A DNA stretch of 33,490 nt. It comes from a virus. The stretch covers positions 1 to 33,490 of IMG/VR virus record IMGVR_UViG_3300030101_003037; one strand, 5' to 3'. The first letter of the stretch is position 1, and every line of letters begins with the position of its first letter. Below are positions 21,410-30,849 of this stretch, piece after piece. The notes beneath the pieces were generated by a model. That model was not told the DNA's origin. It worked only from the letters and a program-made list of their open reading frames with translations, and ran no database searches. Position numbers and translations under genes: made by a program.

Positions 21410-21414
21410 TAAAG

Positions 21415-21442
21415 ACCCTCAAGAGATTGGGGGTTTTTGTTT
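21415..21442 (+). terminator. Rho-independent terminator before the tail operon
   Basis: ACCCTC at 21415-21420 pairs with GGGGGT at 21429-21434 (one T-G pair) around an 8-nt loop, followed by a T-rich tract. It separates the terminase-side genes from the tail module. Confidence 0.8.
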
Positions 21443-21444
21443 TA

Positions 21445-21473
21445 TACAAATTCTTAGTAATTTTATTATATAA
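21445..21473 (+). promoter_or_regulatory. Candidate phage promoter P7 (TACAAA-N12-TTATTATATAA)
   Basis: TACAAA at 21445-21450 and TTATTATATAA at 21463-21473 (10 of 11). The ATG at 21476 is the 32nd base from the start of the first box. It follows a terminator and heads the tail operon. Confidence 0.65.
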
Positions 21474-21475
21474 GT

Positions 21476-22138
21476 ATGAAGATTAAAATTCCTGTTCCTG
21501 AAAGTCTCTCAGAGATGACTTTAGAACAATACCAAAAGTTTGAAAAGATAAACACAGAGGAGAATCAAGGTTCTAACTTTCTTCTTCAAAAGATGGTAGA
21601 GATATTCTGCAACCTTCCTCTAAAAGATATAGCTACTGTAAAGTTTACCTATGTCCAAAAGATTATAAAAGAACTCAACAAAAGTTTTAAATCTAAGACT
21701 CCACTAATAAACACCTTTGTAATGGATGGGGTAGAGTATGGATTTATTCCTAAGCTGGATGATATGACCTTAGGGGAATACATAGACATAGATAATAATA
21801 TAAAAGATTGGCAGAATATGCATAAAGCCATGACAGTTCTGTACAGACCAACGAAGTTAAAAAGAGGAGATAGATACCAAATAGAAGAATATACAGCAGA
21901 GGAAAACCCTGAGCTAATGAAGCAGATGCCTTTAGATGTAGCGATGGGGTCGCTGGTTTTTTTTTATCTTTTACAAGAGGAGTTGTTACAAACTACCCTG
22001 AACTATTTGAGCAAAGAGATGGAGGAGAACTTGACTTTGGAGCAAAGGCAAACTTTGGAAAAAAATGGGGTTGGTATCAGTCAATCTATGGATTGGCTCA
22101 GGGAGATGTTACCAAGTATGACATGGTTACCAGATTAA
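21476..22138 (+). CDS. Tail assembly chaperone, short form (gpG-like)
   Basis: 220 residues in the zero frame, mostly helical (SLSEMTLEQYQKFEKI, KFTYVQKIIKELNKSF, DDMTLGEYIDID, KAMTVLYRPTKLK). Such chaperones coat the tape measure protein and help polymerise the tube. Zero-frame residues after the slippery site form a distinct C-terminus (LLQEELLQTTLNYL ... MDWLREMLPSMTWL). The gene opens the tail operon behind P7, and the tail terminator-like gene follows. A frameshifted longer form also exists. Confidence 0.75.
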   Translation: MKIKIPVPESLSEMTLEQYQKFEKINTEENQGSNFLLQKMVEIFCNLPLKDIATVKFTYVQKIIKELNKSFKSKTPLINTFVMDGVEYGFIPKLDDMTLGEYIDIDNNIKDWQNMHKAMTVLYRPTKLKRGDRYQIEEYTAEENPELMKQMPLDVAMGSLVFFYLLQEELLQTTLNYLSKEMEENLTLEQRQTLEKNGVGISQSMDWLREMLPSMTWLPD

Positions 22139-22215
22139 ACTTTCATCAGTGCCTTATGTATTTATCCTTTGAAAAAGAAAAGACAGAAATAGAATTAAAA
22201 AGAATTAAGAAATGA
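21476..22215 (+). CDS. Tail assembly chaperone, -1 frameshift long form (gpGT-like)
   Basis: At 21957-21965 the frame runs through nine T, reading GTT TTT TTT. A -1 slip at T TTT TTT (21958-21964) continues as TTA TCT TTT ACA from 21964 with no stop until TGA at 22213-22215. That adds 83 residues and yields a 246-residue product. The -1 part has coding-like sequence (KANFGKKWGWYQSIYGLAQGDVTKYDMVTRLNFHQCLMYLSFEKEKTEI) matching the gpT-like region of flavobacterial phage chaperones. Its stop overlaps the next ATG (ATGA), as expected if this frame is translated. A sequencing error in the T-run is the alternative. Confidence 0.8.
21958..21964 (+). promoter_or_regulatory. Programmed -1 ribosomal frameshift slippery heptamer
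   Basis: T TTT TTT in zero-frame phase, within a nine-T run. Slipping one base back joins the zero frame to an open -1 frame that extends 77 nt beyond the zero-frame stop. I did not identify a clear downstream pseudoknot by eye. Confidence 0.75.
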
Positions 22216-22670
22216 AAGCCTTCTATGATGTAACAAACCAAATTAAGACAGCTCTTGCAGCAGAGCCTTTTGTCAAGACTGTTACCTTTGGAGAGCTTTC
22301 AGATGTAGACTTAGGTAAGCAGACTATCTTCCCTTTAGCTCACTTGATAATTAACAATGCTACAGTAGGAGAAAAGATAATTACTTTCAATGCTTCTATT
22401 GTATGTATGGATATAGTAGATATAAGTAAGGATGAGGTTACTGATATATTTGTAGGTAATGACAATGAGCAGGACATACTTAATACTCAACTTGCAGTGC
22501 TTACAAGAGTTCTAAACCAATTCCAAAGGGGAGACTTATATGTAAACAAATTTCAGATAAGTGAAGATGTAAGCTGTGAGCCTTTTGTAGATAGGTTTGA
22601 AAATAAACTTGCAGGGTGGACAGCTACCTTTAATATATTATTACAAAACGAAATGACAGTCTGTAGCTAA
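22212..22670 (+). CDS. Tail terminator-like protein
   Basis: 152 residues with the pattern of small tail terminator/minor tail proteins: N-terminal FYDVTNQIKTALAAEPFVKTVTFG, a central strand-rich part INNATVGEKIITFNASIVCMDIVD, DILNTQLAVLTRVLNQF and a C-terminal EPFVDRFENKLAGWTATFNI. The DRFENxLAGWxxTFxI ending is shared by proteins that follow tail chaperones in Bacteroidota phages. It would cap the tail tube at the head end. The start overlaps the frameshift product stop (ATGA) and the stop is shared with the next start. Confidence 0.65.
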   Translation: MKAFYDVTNQIKTALAAEPFVKTVTFGELSDVDLGKQTIFPLAHLIINNATVGEKIITFNASIVCMDIVDISKDEVTDIFVGNDNEQDILNTQLAVLTRVLNQFQRGDLYVNKFQISEDVSCEPFVDRFENKLAGWTATFNILLQNEMTVCS

Positions 22671-23215
22671 TGGAATATAAAGAAGTCAAAAGGATATTAA
22701 AGCAGTTTGCTGAGAGTGTTAAAAAACAAGCTATAGGAAACCTAAGAAGAAACAAGAACAATAGGTTCATGACAGGTTCTTCAAGTGGTAACTTAGAGGG
22801 TAGTTTAGATTATAAATTAAACGAATATCCAAACAGCTTAAACTTAGAGTTCTCAATGCTTGAATATGGTTCATATCAAGATGAGGGTGTAAGAGGAAGC
22901 AAAAGCTCATACCGTCAAAGTAGAAATAGTAGGTTCTCTTATTCAGGAGGTAAAAAAACAATAGCTTATAAATCATTAGATAAGTGGATGGTCAAAAAGA
23001 ATTTAGATGGGGTAAGAGATGCTCAGGGAAGGTTTATATCAAGAAAGAGTCTTAGATATTTAATAGCAAGAAGCATATATCAAAAAGGACTTAGAGCAAG
23101 TAGTTTCTTTACAAGACCTCTTATGGATAATTATCTCAAACTACCTGAGGAGTTTATAGATGCCTTTCAGTTAGATTTTGATGAGTTTGTTGACCAAATT
23201 AATTTAACACAGTAG
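22670..23215 (+). CDS. Tail completion / neck protein (HK97 gp10-like)
   Basis: 181 residues. Basic helical start (KQFAESVKKQAIGNLRRNKNNRF), a turn SLDYKLNEYPNSLNLEFSMLEYGSYQDEGVRG with the short GxYQDEGVRG loop, and SLRYLIARSIYQKGLRASSFFTRPL near the end. This pattern is that of small head-tail connector proteins of the HK97 gp10 type. Start is at the previous gene's stop; 2 nt separate it from the next gene. The connector role is inferred from these segments and the position between terminator-like and tail-tip genes. Confidence 0.65.
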   Translation: MEYKEVKRILKQFAESVKKQAIGNLRRNKNNRFMTGSSSGNLEGSLDYKLNEYPNSLNLEFSMLEYGSYQDEGVRGSKSSYRQSRNSRFSYSGGKKTIAYKSLDKWMVKKNLDGVRDAQGRFISRKSLRYLIARSIYQKGLRASSFFTRPLMDNYLKLPEEFIDAFQLDFDEFVDQINLTQ

Positions 23216-23217
23216 AA

Positions 23218-24753
23218 ATGAGTAAGTTAAACGCAAGGAGTCCTTTTTATATAAACTACAGTACACCTACAGCACCAACTGTAGCTTATGATTGTACAGT
23301 AGCAAATCTTACAGGCTTTGCTGTAGACCAAGAAGGTGTAATCACAGAACCAAATGTAGAGAGAGGAGTATTTAAAAGTTTTACAAGTTCTGCTGGAGAT
23401 TTTGCAAATGATAAATTTGCTACAGTAAGTACAGCTACTTCAAGAACTATTACAGTTACTATACAAATACCTACAGGATACTCAAACAGCTCAGATGGTA
23501 CATTTACTTGTACAGCTACAGCAACACAAATAGCTAAAGTAACCTCAGGCTCTACTCCCTCTTGTACAGGTGGTCCAACGACAAACGGAAGCATATCGAC
23601 TCAGACAATAGCATCAGGAGGAAACACAGTAACTATAGACCTTACTGCTAAGTTTAATAGTGCAACTAAATACTCAGTTTTTAATTATCATCCTGCTTTA
23701 TTTAATGCAGTTGTAAGTGGTACAAATCTTATTTTAACCTCAGGTAATTCAGGAGGTTCTGGTAATGCTTATGTAAGAGCAAATGATAACGGAGTCAATA
23801 CTTGTTCTGTACAGCAAAGAGTACCTGTTACTATAACAGTATCTTCTGCTTTAGATTGTACAACAGCAGACCTAACAGGAGGCACTGCAACAGCAGCAGG
23901 AGCAGTTACAGAGCCAACACTAATTGGAGGAACTATTGCTTCTTTCTCTTTAGACTCAAGTGGTTCTCCTACAATAACAAGTCTATCAGCTAACTCAGGT
24001 TCAGCATCTCAAAGTGTTACAGTATATTTTAATATAACAGTAGGCTCTGAGTATACAAACTCAGGAGCAACTATTGTCTGTCCGAAAGCAATATTACAAG
24101 CAGGTACAGCCTTACCTACATTTACTTGCGATATAGCAGGAATATCAGGTCAAGGTATATCAAGAGGAGGAGATGTAATTGTAGGAACAGCAGCTAAAGG
24201 TAATGTTACAGGATTTACGATTGTTGGAAGTACACTAAAAGCATTTGGAGAGGTAACCTCAGCAGTTACAAGAAATGTATCTTTTGAAGTTACTCCTCCT
24301 GCTGGAGAGTATTCAAGTGATTCTGCAATTATCTGTCCTAATTCAAGTGGACTTTCTTTATTACAAGAACCAGCGACTACAACTTGTGGTACTATTATTT
24401 ATTATGGAAGTGACAGAGGTGAAGTTGATGAAACAGATTTCTGTCAAAGTGGACAGGCTTATGCAAGAGAGTTCAAAGTTTTGTCTACAGCAACAAATAT
24501 AAGACAAGCTAAAGGTCATAGTGTTTGCTATGCAGACCAAAGCACAAATGCAGCTCAAGGGGTATTTCAAGGAGGTGATTTATATTATGTAGTAGATACT
24601 TTTTTAAATCTTACAGACATAACACAAAGAGCTTTATCATCTACTCAATTTAATCCTTTTTTATTATGGAGAGTGAACAATGGAATTATTCAAGAAGTTT
24701 GGGAGTGGAATTGTAGTTCAGGAGGAGATGGAAGTGGAAATCAAATACAATAA
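23218..24753 (+). CDS. Tail protein with repeated Ig-like modules
   Basis: 511 residues. Three ~75-residue modules of one type lie at about 25-104, 213-294 and 303-376, each starting DCT or TCD, and sharing an EP strand, a SRTxxVxIxxPxGY-type core and a C(P/T)-type end. Between the first two lies an extra Ig-like part (110-212, NGSISTQTIASGGNTVTIDL). Residues ~385-511 form a different ending with Cys and Trp. The same module appears in the fibre at 32464. Position in the tail operon suggests a tail surface protein that could bind host glycans. No enzyme motif is present. Confidence 0.65.
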   Translation: MSKLNARSPFYINYSTPTAPTVAYDCTVANLTGFAVDQEGVITEPNVERGVFKSFTSSAGDFANDKFATVSTATSRTITVTIQIPTGYSNSSDGTFTCTATATQIAKVTSGSTPSCTGGPTTNGSISTQTIASGGNTVTIDLTAKFNSATKYSVFNYHPALFNAVVSGTNLILTSGNSGGSGNAYVRANDNGVNTCSVQQRVPVTITVSSALDCTTADLTGGTATAAGAVTEPTLIGGTIASFSLDSSGSPTITSLSANSGSASQSVTVYFNITVGSEYTNSGATIVCPKAILQAGTALPTFTCDIAGISGQGISRGGDVIVGTAAKGNVTGFTIVGSTLKAFGEVTSAVTRNVSFEVTPPAGEYSSDSAIICPNSSGLSLLQEPATTTCGTIIYYGSDRGEVDETDFCQSGQAYAREFKVLSTATNIRQAKGHSVCYADQSTNAAQGVFQGGDLYYVVDTFLNLTDITQRALSSTQFNPFLLWRVNNGIIQEVWEWNCSSGGDGSGNQIQ

Positions 24754-24755
24754 CA

Positions 24756-25748
24756 ATGGCAGCAACTCTTAAATCAGTTACATTACAAATATATATTTAT
24801 ACAGGAACTTCTGGTAGTTACTCTGATAGTGATTTAAAATTTACTCTACAAAAAGAACTTATTACAGGACATTCAAAAATAATATTTGAGATAGCAGAAA
24901 TGGTAAGAGACTACATTAGTGTAAGTTTCAATAATGACTACGTTTCAAATACAGTTTGGGTAACTACTATAGCAAACCTATTTGATGAGACAGGAACTAT
25001 ATTTAGCTTTGGAAATCCTGTAACTAACACCTACTTAGCTTTTGATGCTTATGGATATTTTGAAGATGAGATAAACCCACAAGGTAATATCTATGACCTT
25101 ATTACTTCTTCTAATATTATACTTCCAAAAGATACTGCTGGTAAGTTACCTGTATATGCAGCGAGTACAGGAAGTGTAGTTATAGATAGTAGTTCTACTT
25201 CTATTACAGACAATGGAAACACTAATCAAAAGATTCAATATATAACTATACCTGCTAACAGTTCTACTATACTCGTTAAAGACAGTGGAGGTACAACCAA
25301 AAAAACTATTACAGTATCTACAGAATGTCCTGATAAGTTCACACCTTACAAGGTTACATTTGTGAACAAGCATGGAGCTTTCCAAGATTTATACTTTTTT
25401 AAGAAATCAGTAGAGAGTTTTAATGTTACAGGAGATGAAAGTTTTAAAAGAAATACTGTAAGTACAAGCACTGTTACTTATAACACCTATGAAGGACAAA
25501 AAGAAAGATTCAATGTAAATGCTCAAAGCAGCATACAACTGAACACAGGCTATATTCCAGAAGATTTAAAAGAAGCAGTTGAGGAGCTGTTTATATCTGA
25601 GAATGTATTTATAAGATATGAAAGTAAGACCCTTCCAATTATTCCTAAGACAAAATCATTTACTCATAAAACAAGTCTCAATGACAAACTAATAAATTAC
25701 ACAGTAGACTTTGACTTTGCCTTCAACAAGATAAACAATGTCAGATAA
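24756..25748 (+). CDS. Tail protein, baseplate/tip region
   Basis: 330 residues, beta-rich. LKFTLQKELITGHSKIIFEIAEMVRDYISVSFN and YLAFDAYGYFEDEINPQ near the first third, then a central Ser/Thr-rich part and TFVNKHGAFQDLYFFKKSVESFNVTGDESFKRN. This pattern is familiar from tail tip genes of flavobacterial phages, located between the Ig-module protein and the large tail protein. It has no catalytic site. Two nt after the Ig-module protein; its stop overlaps the next start. Confidence 0.65.
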   Translation: MAATLKSVTLQIYIYTGTSGSYSDSDLKFTLQKELITGHSKIIFEIAEMVRDYISVSFNNDYVSNTVWVTTIANLFDETGTIFSFGNPVTNTYLAFDAYGYFEDEINPQGNIYDLITSSNIILPKDTAGKLPVYAASTGSVVIDSSSTSITDNGNTNQKIQYITIPANSSTILVKDSGGTTKKTITVSTECPDKFTPYKVTFVNKHGAFQDLYFFKKSVESFNVTGDESFKRNTVSTSTVTYNTYEGQKERFNVNAQSSIQLNTGYIPEDLKEAVEELFISENVFIRYESKTLPIIPKTKSFTHKTSLNDKLINYTVDFDFAFNKINNVR

Positions 25749-28700
25749 TGAAAGTATCCTTACAGCTTTTTGTAGATGGTCAGCAAGTAGAATTGTTTGA
25801 AGATGAAAGTATTACACTCACTCAAAGTATACAAGATGTTAGAGATATTGCAAAGATATTTACTGAGTTTACAAGACAGTTTAGTGTACCTGCCTCCAAA
25901 AACAACAATAGAGTTTTCCAGCATTTCTACAACCAAGATATTGTTGATGGTTTAGATGCAAGACAAAAAATAGATGCAGTCCTTTATTTAAATTATCAAT
26001 TATTTAAGATTGGTAAGATAAAGCTTAAAGGAGCAACTCTTAAAAACAATAAACCTCACACTTATAGAATTGTATTTTTTGGTAATACAGTCAACCTTAA
26101 GGACCTTGTAGCTAAAACAAATATAGGTTCATTAAACCTACTTAGAGATTTTACCTTTCAGTACAACAGCACAAATATAAAAAGTGCTTTAAACACTCCT
26201 GTAGACATTACAGTAGATGGAGAGGTTTTCAAAGATGCAATAGTATTTCCTGTAATAACACACACACAAAGATTAATTTATAACTCTGCAAGTACAGCAG
26301 CAAATACAACCTCACTTGCTAATGTATACTACTCAGGTAATACTCATGGTCTGGAACTTGGTCAATTAAAACCAGCTTTAAATGTATACGCTATAATCAG
26401 AGCAATAGAAATACAATACTTTAAACCAAAAGGCTACAGTTTTTCTACAGACTTTTTCTATGACCTAAACCCAAATCTTTCAGGGTTATATATGTGGCTT
26501 CATAATAAAGCAGGAGAGCTATTCCAAGACCAAAACAAAATTGAGTCTTTTACAAATTACACTCATATAAGAGGACTTACAACAGTTGTGAATGTAGACC
26601 CTAATAGCTTTGAGTCCCCTTCAAGAAATGCAGGTAGATTAGAAAAAAAGAGAGACAGAAGAATGTCGTTTGAAGTAACTCCATCAGGAAGTCAAACCTA
26701 TACAGTTTATTTATACAAAGATGGAGAGATATTTAAGACTTATGAGAATTTATCAGGAACACAAACAGACATAGAGTCAGCGTTAATCTTACCAAAAGGG
26801 ATTTATTCTTTTGCAATTTCTTCAAGTGGTTCAGGAACTTTTACTTTAAAAGCAAGAGTAGCTTTCCAAAGAAAAATAGTAGGTCTTGGTACTACAACAG
26901 CATCAAGGAACTTTAGTTGTACAGCTACAGTAGGTACAGATGTTACTTTAGACTTTGAAAGATACATTCCTGAGATGCCTATAATGGACTTCCTCACAGC
27001 GATTTTCAAGATGTTCAATCTTACAGCATTTATACAAAACGATAAAACAATTAAAATAACAACTCTTGATGACTTCTATGCCTCGAGTGCAAACTCTTAT
27101 GACATTACATTAGACCTTGACAAAAAGTCAAGTATGGTAGATACAGTAATGCCTTACAGACAGATTAGTTTTGATTATCAAGGCAGAGAAAGTTTCTTTT
27201 CTATAAACCATGAGAGACAATTCTATAAAAATTGGGGGTCTGTCGACTATGATGCAACTCAACATCCAAGTCCTCCTGACAATGTTTTAGATGGTACTGT
27301 ATATAAAATAGAAATACCTTTTGAACATCATAAGTTTGAGAAGTTGTTAAATGTAAACGGAGGAGCTGAAACAAATATTCAATGGGGATGGAGTGTTGAT
27401 GACAGTCAGGCTCCATATTTAGGGAAACCTTTACTGTTTTATCCTGTACTCTCCTCAGGTACTGCTCTAAGTGTTGTAGATTTAGAGGGAAGCGTATCTT
27501 CTATGTCAAGTTATTTTATACCAAGCAACTCTATAAACCTTACAAAAGAAAAGACTGTAGATGGTAAGACTGTAGACTCCTCTGATAACATACACTTTAA
27601 CGGAGAGGTCAATGAGTTTGCTTTAGTACCATTTGAAAAAACACTATTTGACAAATACTACAAGACATATATTGAGGAAGTTTTTGATTTAAACAGAAGG
27701 CTTACAAAAGTTACAGCTCATTTAAGCTATGGTACACTTTTAAACTTATCTCTTGCAGATATAATTATAATATTCAACAGAAAATATAAAATAAACAAAA
27801 TCACTACAAACTTTGAGACTCTTGTAAGTAATTTAGAACTTATAAACACTCACAAAGAGACTACAGGTATTATACCATCAAGGTTCTTAAAGAATGAAGC
27901 AGAGATACAACCATCAGGAAGGGTAGCCTGTGAGCTTACAGCAGATACAACAAACATCAGAGCAGACATAGGTTCAATTACAGCAGACCAACAATGTAAC
28001 ATAGATGGTTTAAACATTATAAGTGCTGGAGAAGCTATACCTCAAACAGAGCAACCTAAGAATACCCCTGTACAACAAATACAAGGAGAGTCTCTTGCAG
28101 TTACTTCTCCTACATTAATATATCAAACACCTACATCTGCTACATCTTCTGTAGTTTATATGAAATTTAAAGTAAACACCTTAGGTGCTATAGGTAATTT
28201 ATCACAAATTGCAGAGTATGGTTTCTTTTATTCTACTAATGCAAGGAATGATGTAGAACAATTTACAGGAGCTACTGCAATAGAAAGCCTTAAAGGAGCT
28301 TCTAATGTTAATTATATTCCATTCACACCATCACAGGCAGATAAATTTACAGCAGGTAAAGAAGTACAGCACTCTGTTACAGGTCTTTCAAATAGTTATG
28401 TTTATTACAGGTTCTATGGTAGAACAAATACAGACAGCTCTTATGATACAGGAGACTTTTTAAGTCCTACATTTGTAGAACACACAGCTCAGTCATTTAG
28501 TTTGACTGCTACATCTGATACAAGAGAGTATACTAAAGACTCTACCTCAGACAATGTAGATATTAGAATAACTCATGCAGATGGAACAGTAGTAGACTTA
28601 CAAAACATTACAGGACATGCAACAAGCTTCTACTCTAAAACAGTACCTGTTGTAGTGTCAGGGAATACAGGCACTTTTACACAAATAAGAACCAATATTT

Positions 28701-29089
28701 ATTTTAGTGGTTTCATAGGAGAGAGTAATATAACTTATGCAGGATTTTCTTCATTGAGAGTTTCAGTAGGCAGAAGAACAGGTTATAGTGCTACTTCAAG
28801 AGATACTGCTGAGAGTGATGCAAAACTAAACAAAAGCACTGCACCTGAATTGTTCTTTTCAAACAGGACAAGTAGTAGTCAGTTTATATTTCCATTTAGA
28901 GCAGAAGGATTTAGTGTGTATACTACAACAAATGTTTTAAATACTGCTGCTGCTTCTGGTATTACTTTAGCTTCTGATGGATTCTATGCTTATTTTGGAT
29001 TTGCCTCAGATGGTAGTTACTCAAGAAGTACAGGTGTATCAGTAAGAGTAGTCAATGGTATAATTACAGAGAAACAATTATTTTATTAA
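25748..29089 (+). CDS. Large central tail protein (tip/hub-like)
   Basis: 1113 residues. The N-terminal ~150 (MKVSLQLFVDGQQVELFEDESITLTQSIQDVRDIAKIFTEFTRQFSVPASKNNNR) match a hub-type domain seen in flavobacterial phages. The middle (300-650) is mixed beta with an NFSCTATVGTDVTLDFERYIPEMPIMDFLTAIFKMFNL block. Around residue 724 comes a GRVACELTADTT ... GSITADQQCNIDGLNI linker, and residues ~780-930 look like a fibronectin-type fold (SVTGLSNSYVYYRFYGRTN). It is probably the distal tail hub with host-contacting modules. Expressed in line with the tail operon; it starts inside the previous stop. Confidence 0.65.
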   Translation: MKVSLQLFVDGQQVELFEDESITLTQSIQDVRDIAKIFTEFTRQFSVPASKNNNRVFQHFYNQDIVDGLDARQKIDAVLYLNYQLFKIGKIKLKGATLKNNKPHTYRIVFFGNTVNLKDLVAKTNIGSLNLLRDFTFQYNSTNIKSALNTPVDITVDGEVFKDAIVFPVITHTQRLIYNSASTAANTTSLANVYYSGNTHGLELGQLKPALNVYAIIRAIEIQYFKPKGYSFSTDFFYDLNPNLSGLYMWLHNKAGELFQDQNKIESFTNYTHIRGLTTVVNVDPNSFESPSRNAGRLEKKRDRRMSFEVTPSGSQTYTVYLYKDGEIFKTYENLSGTQTDIESALILPKGIYSFAISSSGSGTFTLKARVAFQRKIVGLGTTTASRNFSCTATVGTDVTLDFERYIPEMPIMDFLTAIFKMFNLTAFIQNDKTIKITTLDDFYASSANSYDITLDLDKKSSMVDTVMPYRQISFDYQGRESFFSINHERQFYKNWGSVDYDATQHPSPPDNVLDGTVYKIEIPFEHHKFEKLLNVNGGAETNIQWGWSVDDSQAPYLGKPLLFYPVLSSGTALSVVDLEGSVSSMSSYFIPSNSINLTKEKTVDGKTVDSSDNIHFNGEVNEFALVPFEKTLFDKYYKTYIEEVFDLNRRLTKVTAHLSYGTLLNLSLADIIIIFNRKYKINKITTNFETLVSNLELINTHKETTGIIPSRFLKNEAEIQPSGRVACELTADTTNIRADIGSITADQQCNIDGLNIISAGEAIPQTEQPKNTPVQQIQGESLAVTSPTLIYQTPTSATSSVVYMKFKVNTLGAIGNLSQIAEYGFFYSTNARNDVEQFTGATAIESLKGASNVNYIPFTPSQADKFTAGKEVQHSVTGLSNSYVYYRFYGRTNTDSSYDTGDFLSPTFVEHTAQSFSLTATSDTREYTKDSTSDNVDIRITHADGTVVDLQNITGHATSFYSKTVPVVVSGNTGTFTQIRTNIYFSGFIGESNITYAGFSSLRVSVGRRTGYSATSRDTAESDAKLNKSTAPELFFSNRTSSSQFIFPFRAEGFSVYTTTNVLNTAAASGITLASDGFYAYFGFASDGSYSRSTGVSVRVVNGIITEKQLFY

Positions 29090-29092
29090 CAA

Positions 29093-29242
29093 ATGATAGA
29101 AAATATTATTAATTTATTAGAGATAGCTAAAGAAGCTAAAAAAGGAGGAGAGTATACAGATATTGCTTTAGGTAAGTATAAATTTCCAAATAGTCTTGTA
29201 GAGGCTTACCAACAATTTAAGATAGAGTTATGGCAAAAGTAA
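29093..29242 (+). CDS. Small protein just ahead of the tape measure gene
   Basis: 49 residues, ATG at 29093, stop at 29240-29242, overlapping the tape measure start by 13 nt. Helical (IENIINLLEIAKEAKKGGEY), then TDIALGKYKFPNSLVEAYQQFKIELWQK. It fits the gap and is coupled to the tape measure, but I do not recognise it. A weak match to the P element lies at its start (29088-29116). Confidence 0.6.
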   Translation: MIENIINLLEIAKEAKKGGEYTDIALGKYKFPNSLVEAYQQFKIELWQK

Positions 29243-30849
29243 TAAATGCTGAGATAGACATTAAAACAGGAGCAGCGACAAAAGCTGTTGATGACTTAGC
29301 ACAGGGTATTGAAAACTTTAACGCTGAGGTTGCAACTACAAACACTAAAGCAGCAAAAGGGTTTAAATCACTTAATACTGCTGTAGAGAAAACAAGCAGA
29401 GGTTTTAAAGGTCTTGGTAATGCTTTGAAAGCTGCTGGTATAGGTTTAGCTATTGCTGCTTTTGCAAAGCTATCTGAGGTATTTAGAGAAAATCAAAAAG
29501 TAACTAATTTTTTCAATACAACTTTTGAAGCACTTAGTTTAGCTTTCAATGATTTCTTTAATTTCTTAAATAGAAATGTAGGTACAGTTATAGACTACTT
29601 TAGAGGTTTGTTTGAGGACCCTGTTACTTCACTTAAAAACTTTGGTACTGCAATAGTAAATAATGTTGTAGAAAGAGTTAGGTCTGCTTTGGATGCTTTA
29701 GGATTTTTAGGAGATGCAGTTGTAAAAGTATTTCAAGGAGATTTTGCTGGAGCAGCAGAGTCAGCTAAAAATGCAGGTAAAGAACTTGTAGATGTAGTTA
29801 CAGGAGTAGATGATTCATTTGAAAAAATAGCTGAGGCAGCACCTGCTGTAGTAAAAGGAATAACTGATTATGCTAAAAGTACAGTACAAGCTGCAAAAGA
29901 TACAGTAGAGCTTAACAGAGCAGCAGAAATTGGTATAGCACAAAACAGAATCATCTTAGAACAAAAAGACAGAGAAGCAGAAAAGCTAAGACAGATAAGA
30001 GATGATGAAACAAAAACTATTGCAGAAAGAATAAAAGCAAATGAAGATTTAGCAAAAGTATTAGAAGAGCAAGAAAAATTAATGTTAGCAAATGCTCAAG
30101 CAGTTATAGATGCAGCACAGGCTCAGTTTGATAAAAATGCAAATGATGAAAACCAAATAGCTCTCTTAGATGCTAAAGCAGAGAAAGAAGGTATACTTGC
30201 ACAAATAGAAGGATTTAGAAGTGAGCAATTAATAAACAGAATATCTCTTGAAAGAGAAGCAGCAGATTTAAGAGAAGAATCTTTAGAAAAAGAAATAGAA
30301 CTTGAAAAAGAAGCAAGAAAAGCAAGAGAAGAAAAACTTTTAGGTATAGCAGCCTCTATAGGTATGCAAGAGAAAATGGAAAAGGTTTTATTTATAGCTC
30401 AACAAAAAAGAATTATACAAGAACAAATAGCACAAGCTAAAGCAACTCTTGCAAGAATAACGATGAAGTCCTCTGAAAGTGGAGTAGCAACTGCTCAAGG
30501 TGCTGCTGAAACAGCTAAAGTAGGATTTCCACAAAATGTACCTTTGCTTATTGCTTTTGCAGCTCAAGCAGCAGGAATATTGTCAGCAGTTAAATCAGCA
30601 GCAAGTGCTGCAAAAAGTGTTGTAAGTTCATCAACTCCCTCAGGTGGTGGAGGTGGTGGTGATATAGGAGGAGGTGGTGGTGGAACTCCTCCCCCTGCAT
30701 TTAACATAGTTGGTGCTGCTCCAGAGAACCAATTAGCTGAAAGTATAGGAGCACAACAAGACAGACCAATAAAGGCTTTTGTAACAAGTACAGATGTATC
30801 TTCTCAACAAGCACTTGACAGGTCTATAGAAGATGAGTCAGCAATTTAA
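29230..30849 (+). CDS. Tail tape measure protein
   Basis: 539 residues. Features are those of tape measures: an alpha-helical body, a hydrophobic segment near 65-85 (GLGNALKAAGIGLAIAAFAKL), Ala/Lys-rich coiled coil from about 235 to 400, a second Ala-rich stretch (AAQAAGILSAVKSAASAAKSV), and a Gly-rich hinge GGGGGGDIGGGGGG near 475-490. At about 1.5 angstrom per residue the tail would be near 80 nm, short for a siphovirus. It is preceded by hub, terminator and chaperone genes, as usual, although the tail tube gene sits elsewhere. Confidence 0.8.
   Translation: MAKVINAEIDIKTGAATKAVDDLAQGIENFNAEVATTNTKAAKGFKSLNTAVEKTSRGFKGLGNALKAAGIGLAIAAFAKLSEVFRENQKVTNFFNTTFEALSLAFNDFFNFLNRNVGTVIDYFRGLFEDPVTSLKNFGTAIVNNVVERVRSALDALGFLGDAVVKVFQGDFAGAAESAKNAGKELVDVVTGVDDSFEKIAEAAPAVVKGITDYAKSTVQAAKDTVELNRAAEIGIAQNRIILEQKDREAEKLRQIRDDETKTIAERIKANEDLAKVLEEQEKLMLANAQAVIDAAQAQFDKNANDENQIALLDAKAEKEGILAQIEGFRSEQLINRISLEREAADLREESLEKEIELEKEARKAREEKLLGIAASIGMQEKMEKVLFIAQQKRIIQEQIAQAKATLARITMKSSESGVATAQGAAETAKVGFPQNVPLLIAFAAQAAGILSAVKSAASAAKSVVSSSTPSGGGGGGDIGGGGGGTPPPAFNIVGAAPENQLAESIGAQQDRPIKAFVTSTDVSSQQALDRSIEDESAI

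Noticed and set aside
23286-23594. Reverse-strand 102-residue frame
   Set aside because: Shadow of the Ig-module tail gene, with no start context or overlap with neighbouring genes.
23802-24502. Forward frames of 63 and 75 residues inside the Ig-module gene
   Set aside because: Out-of-frame shadows of Ser/Thr-rich coding sequence.
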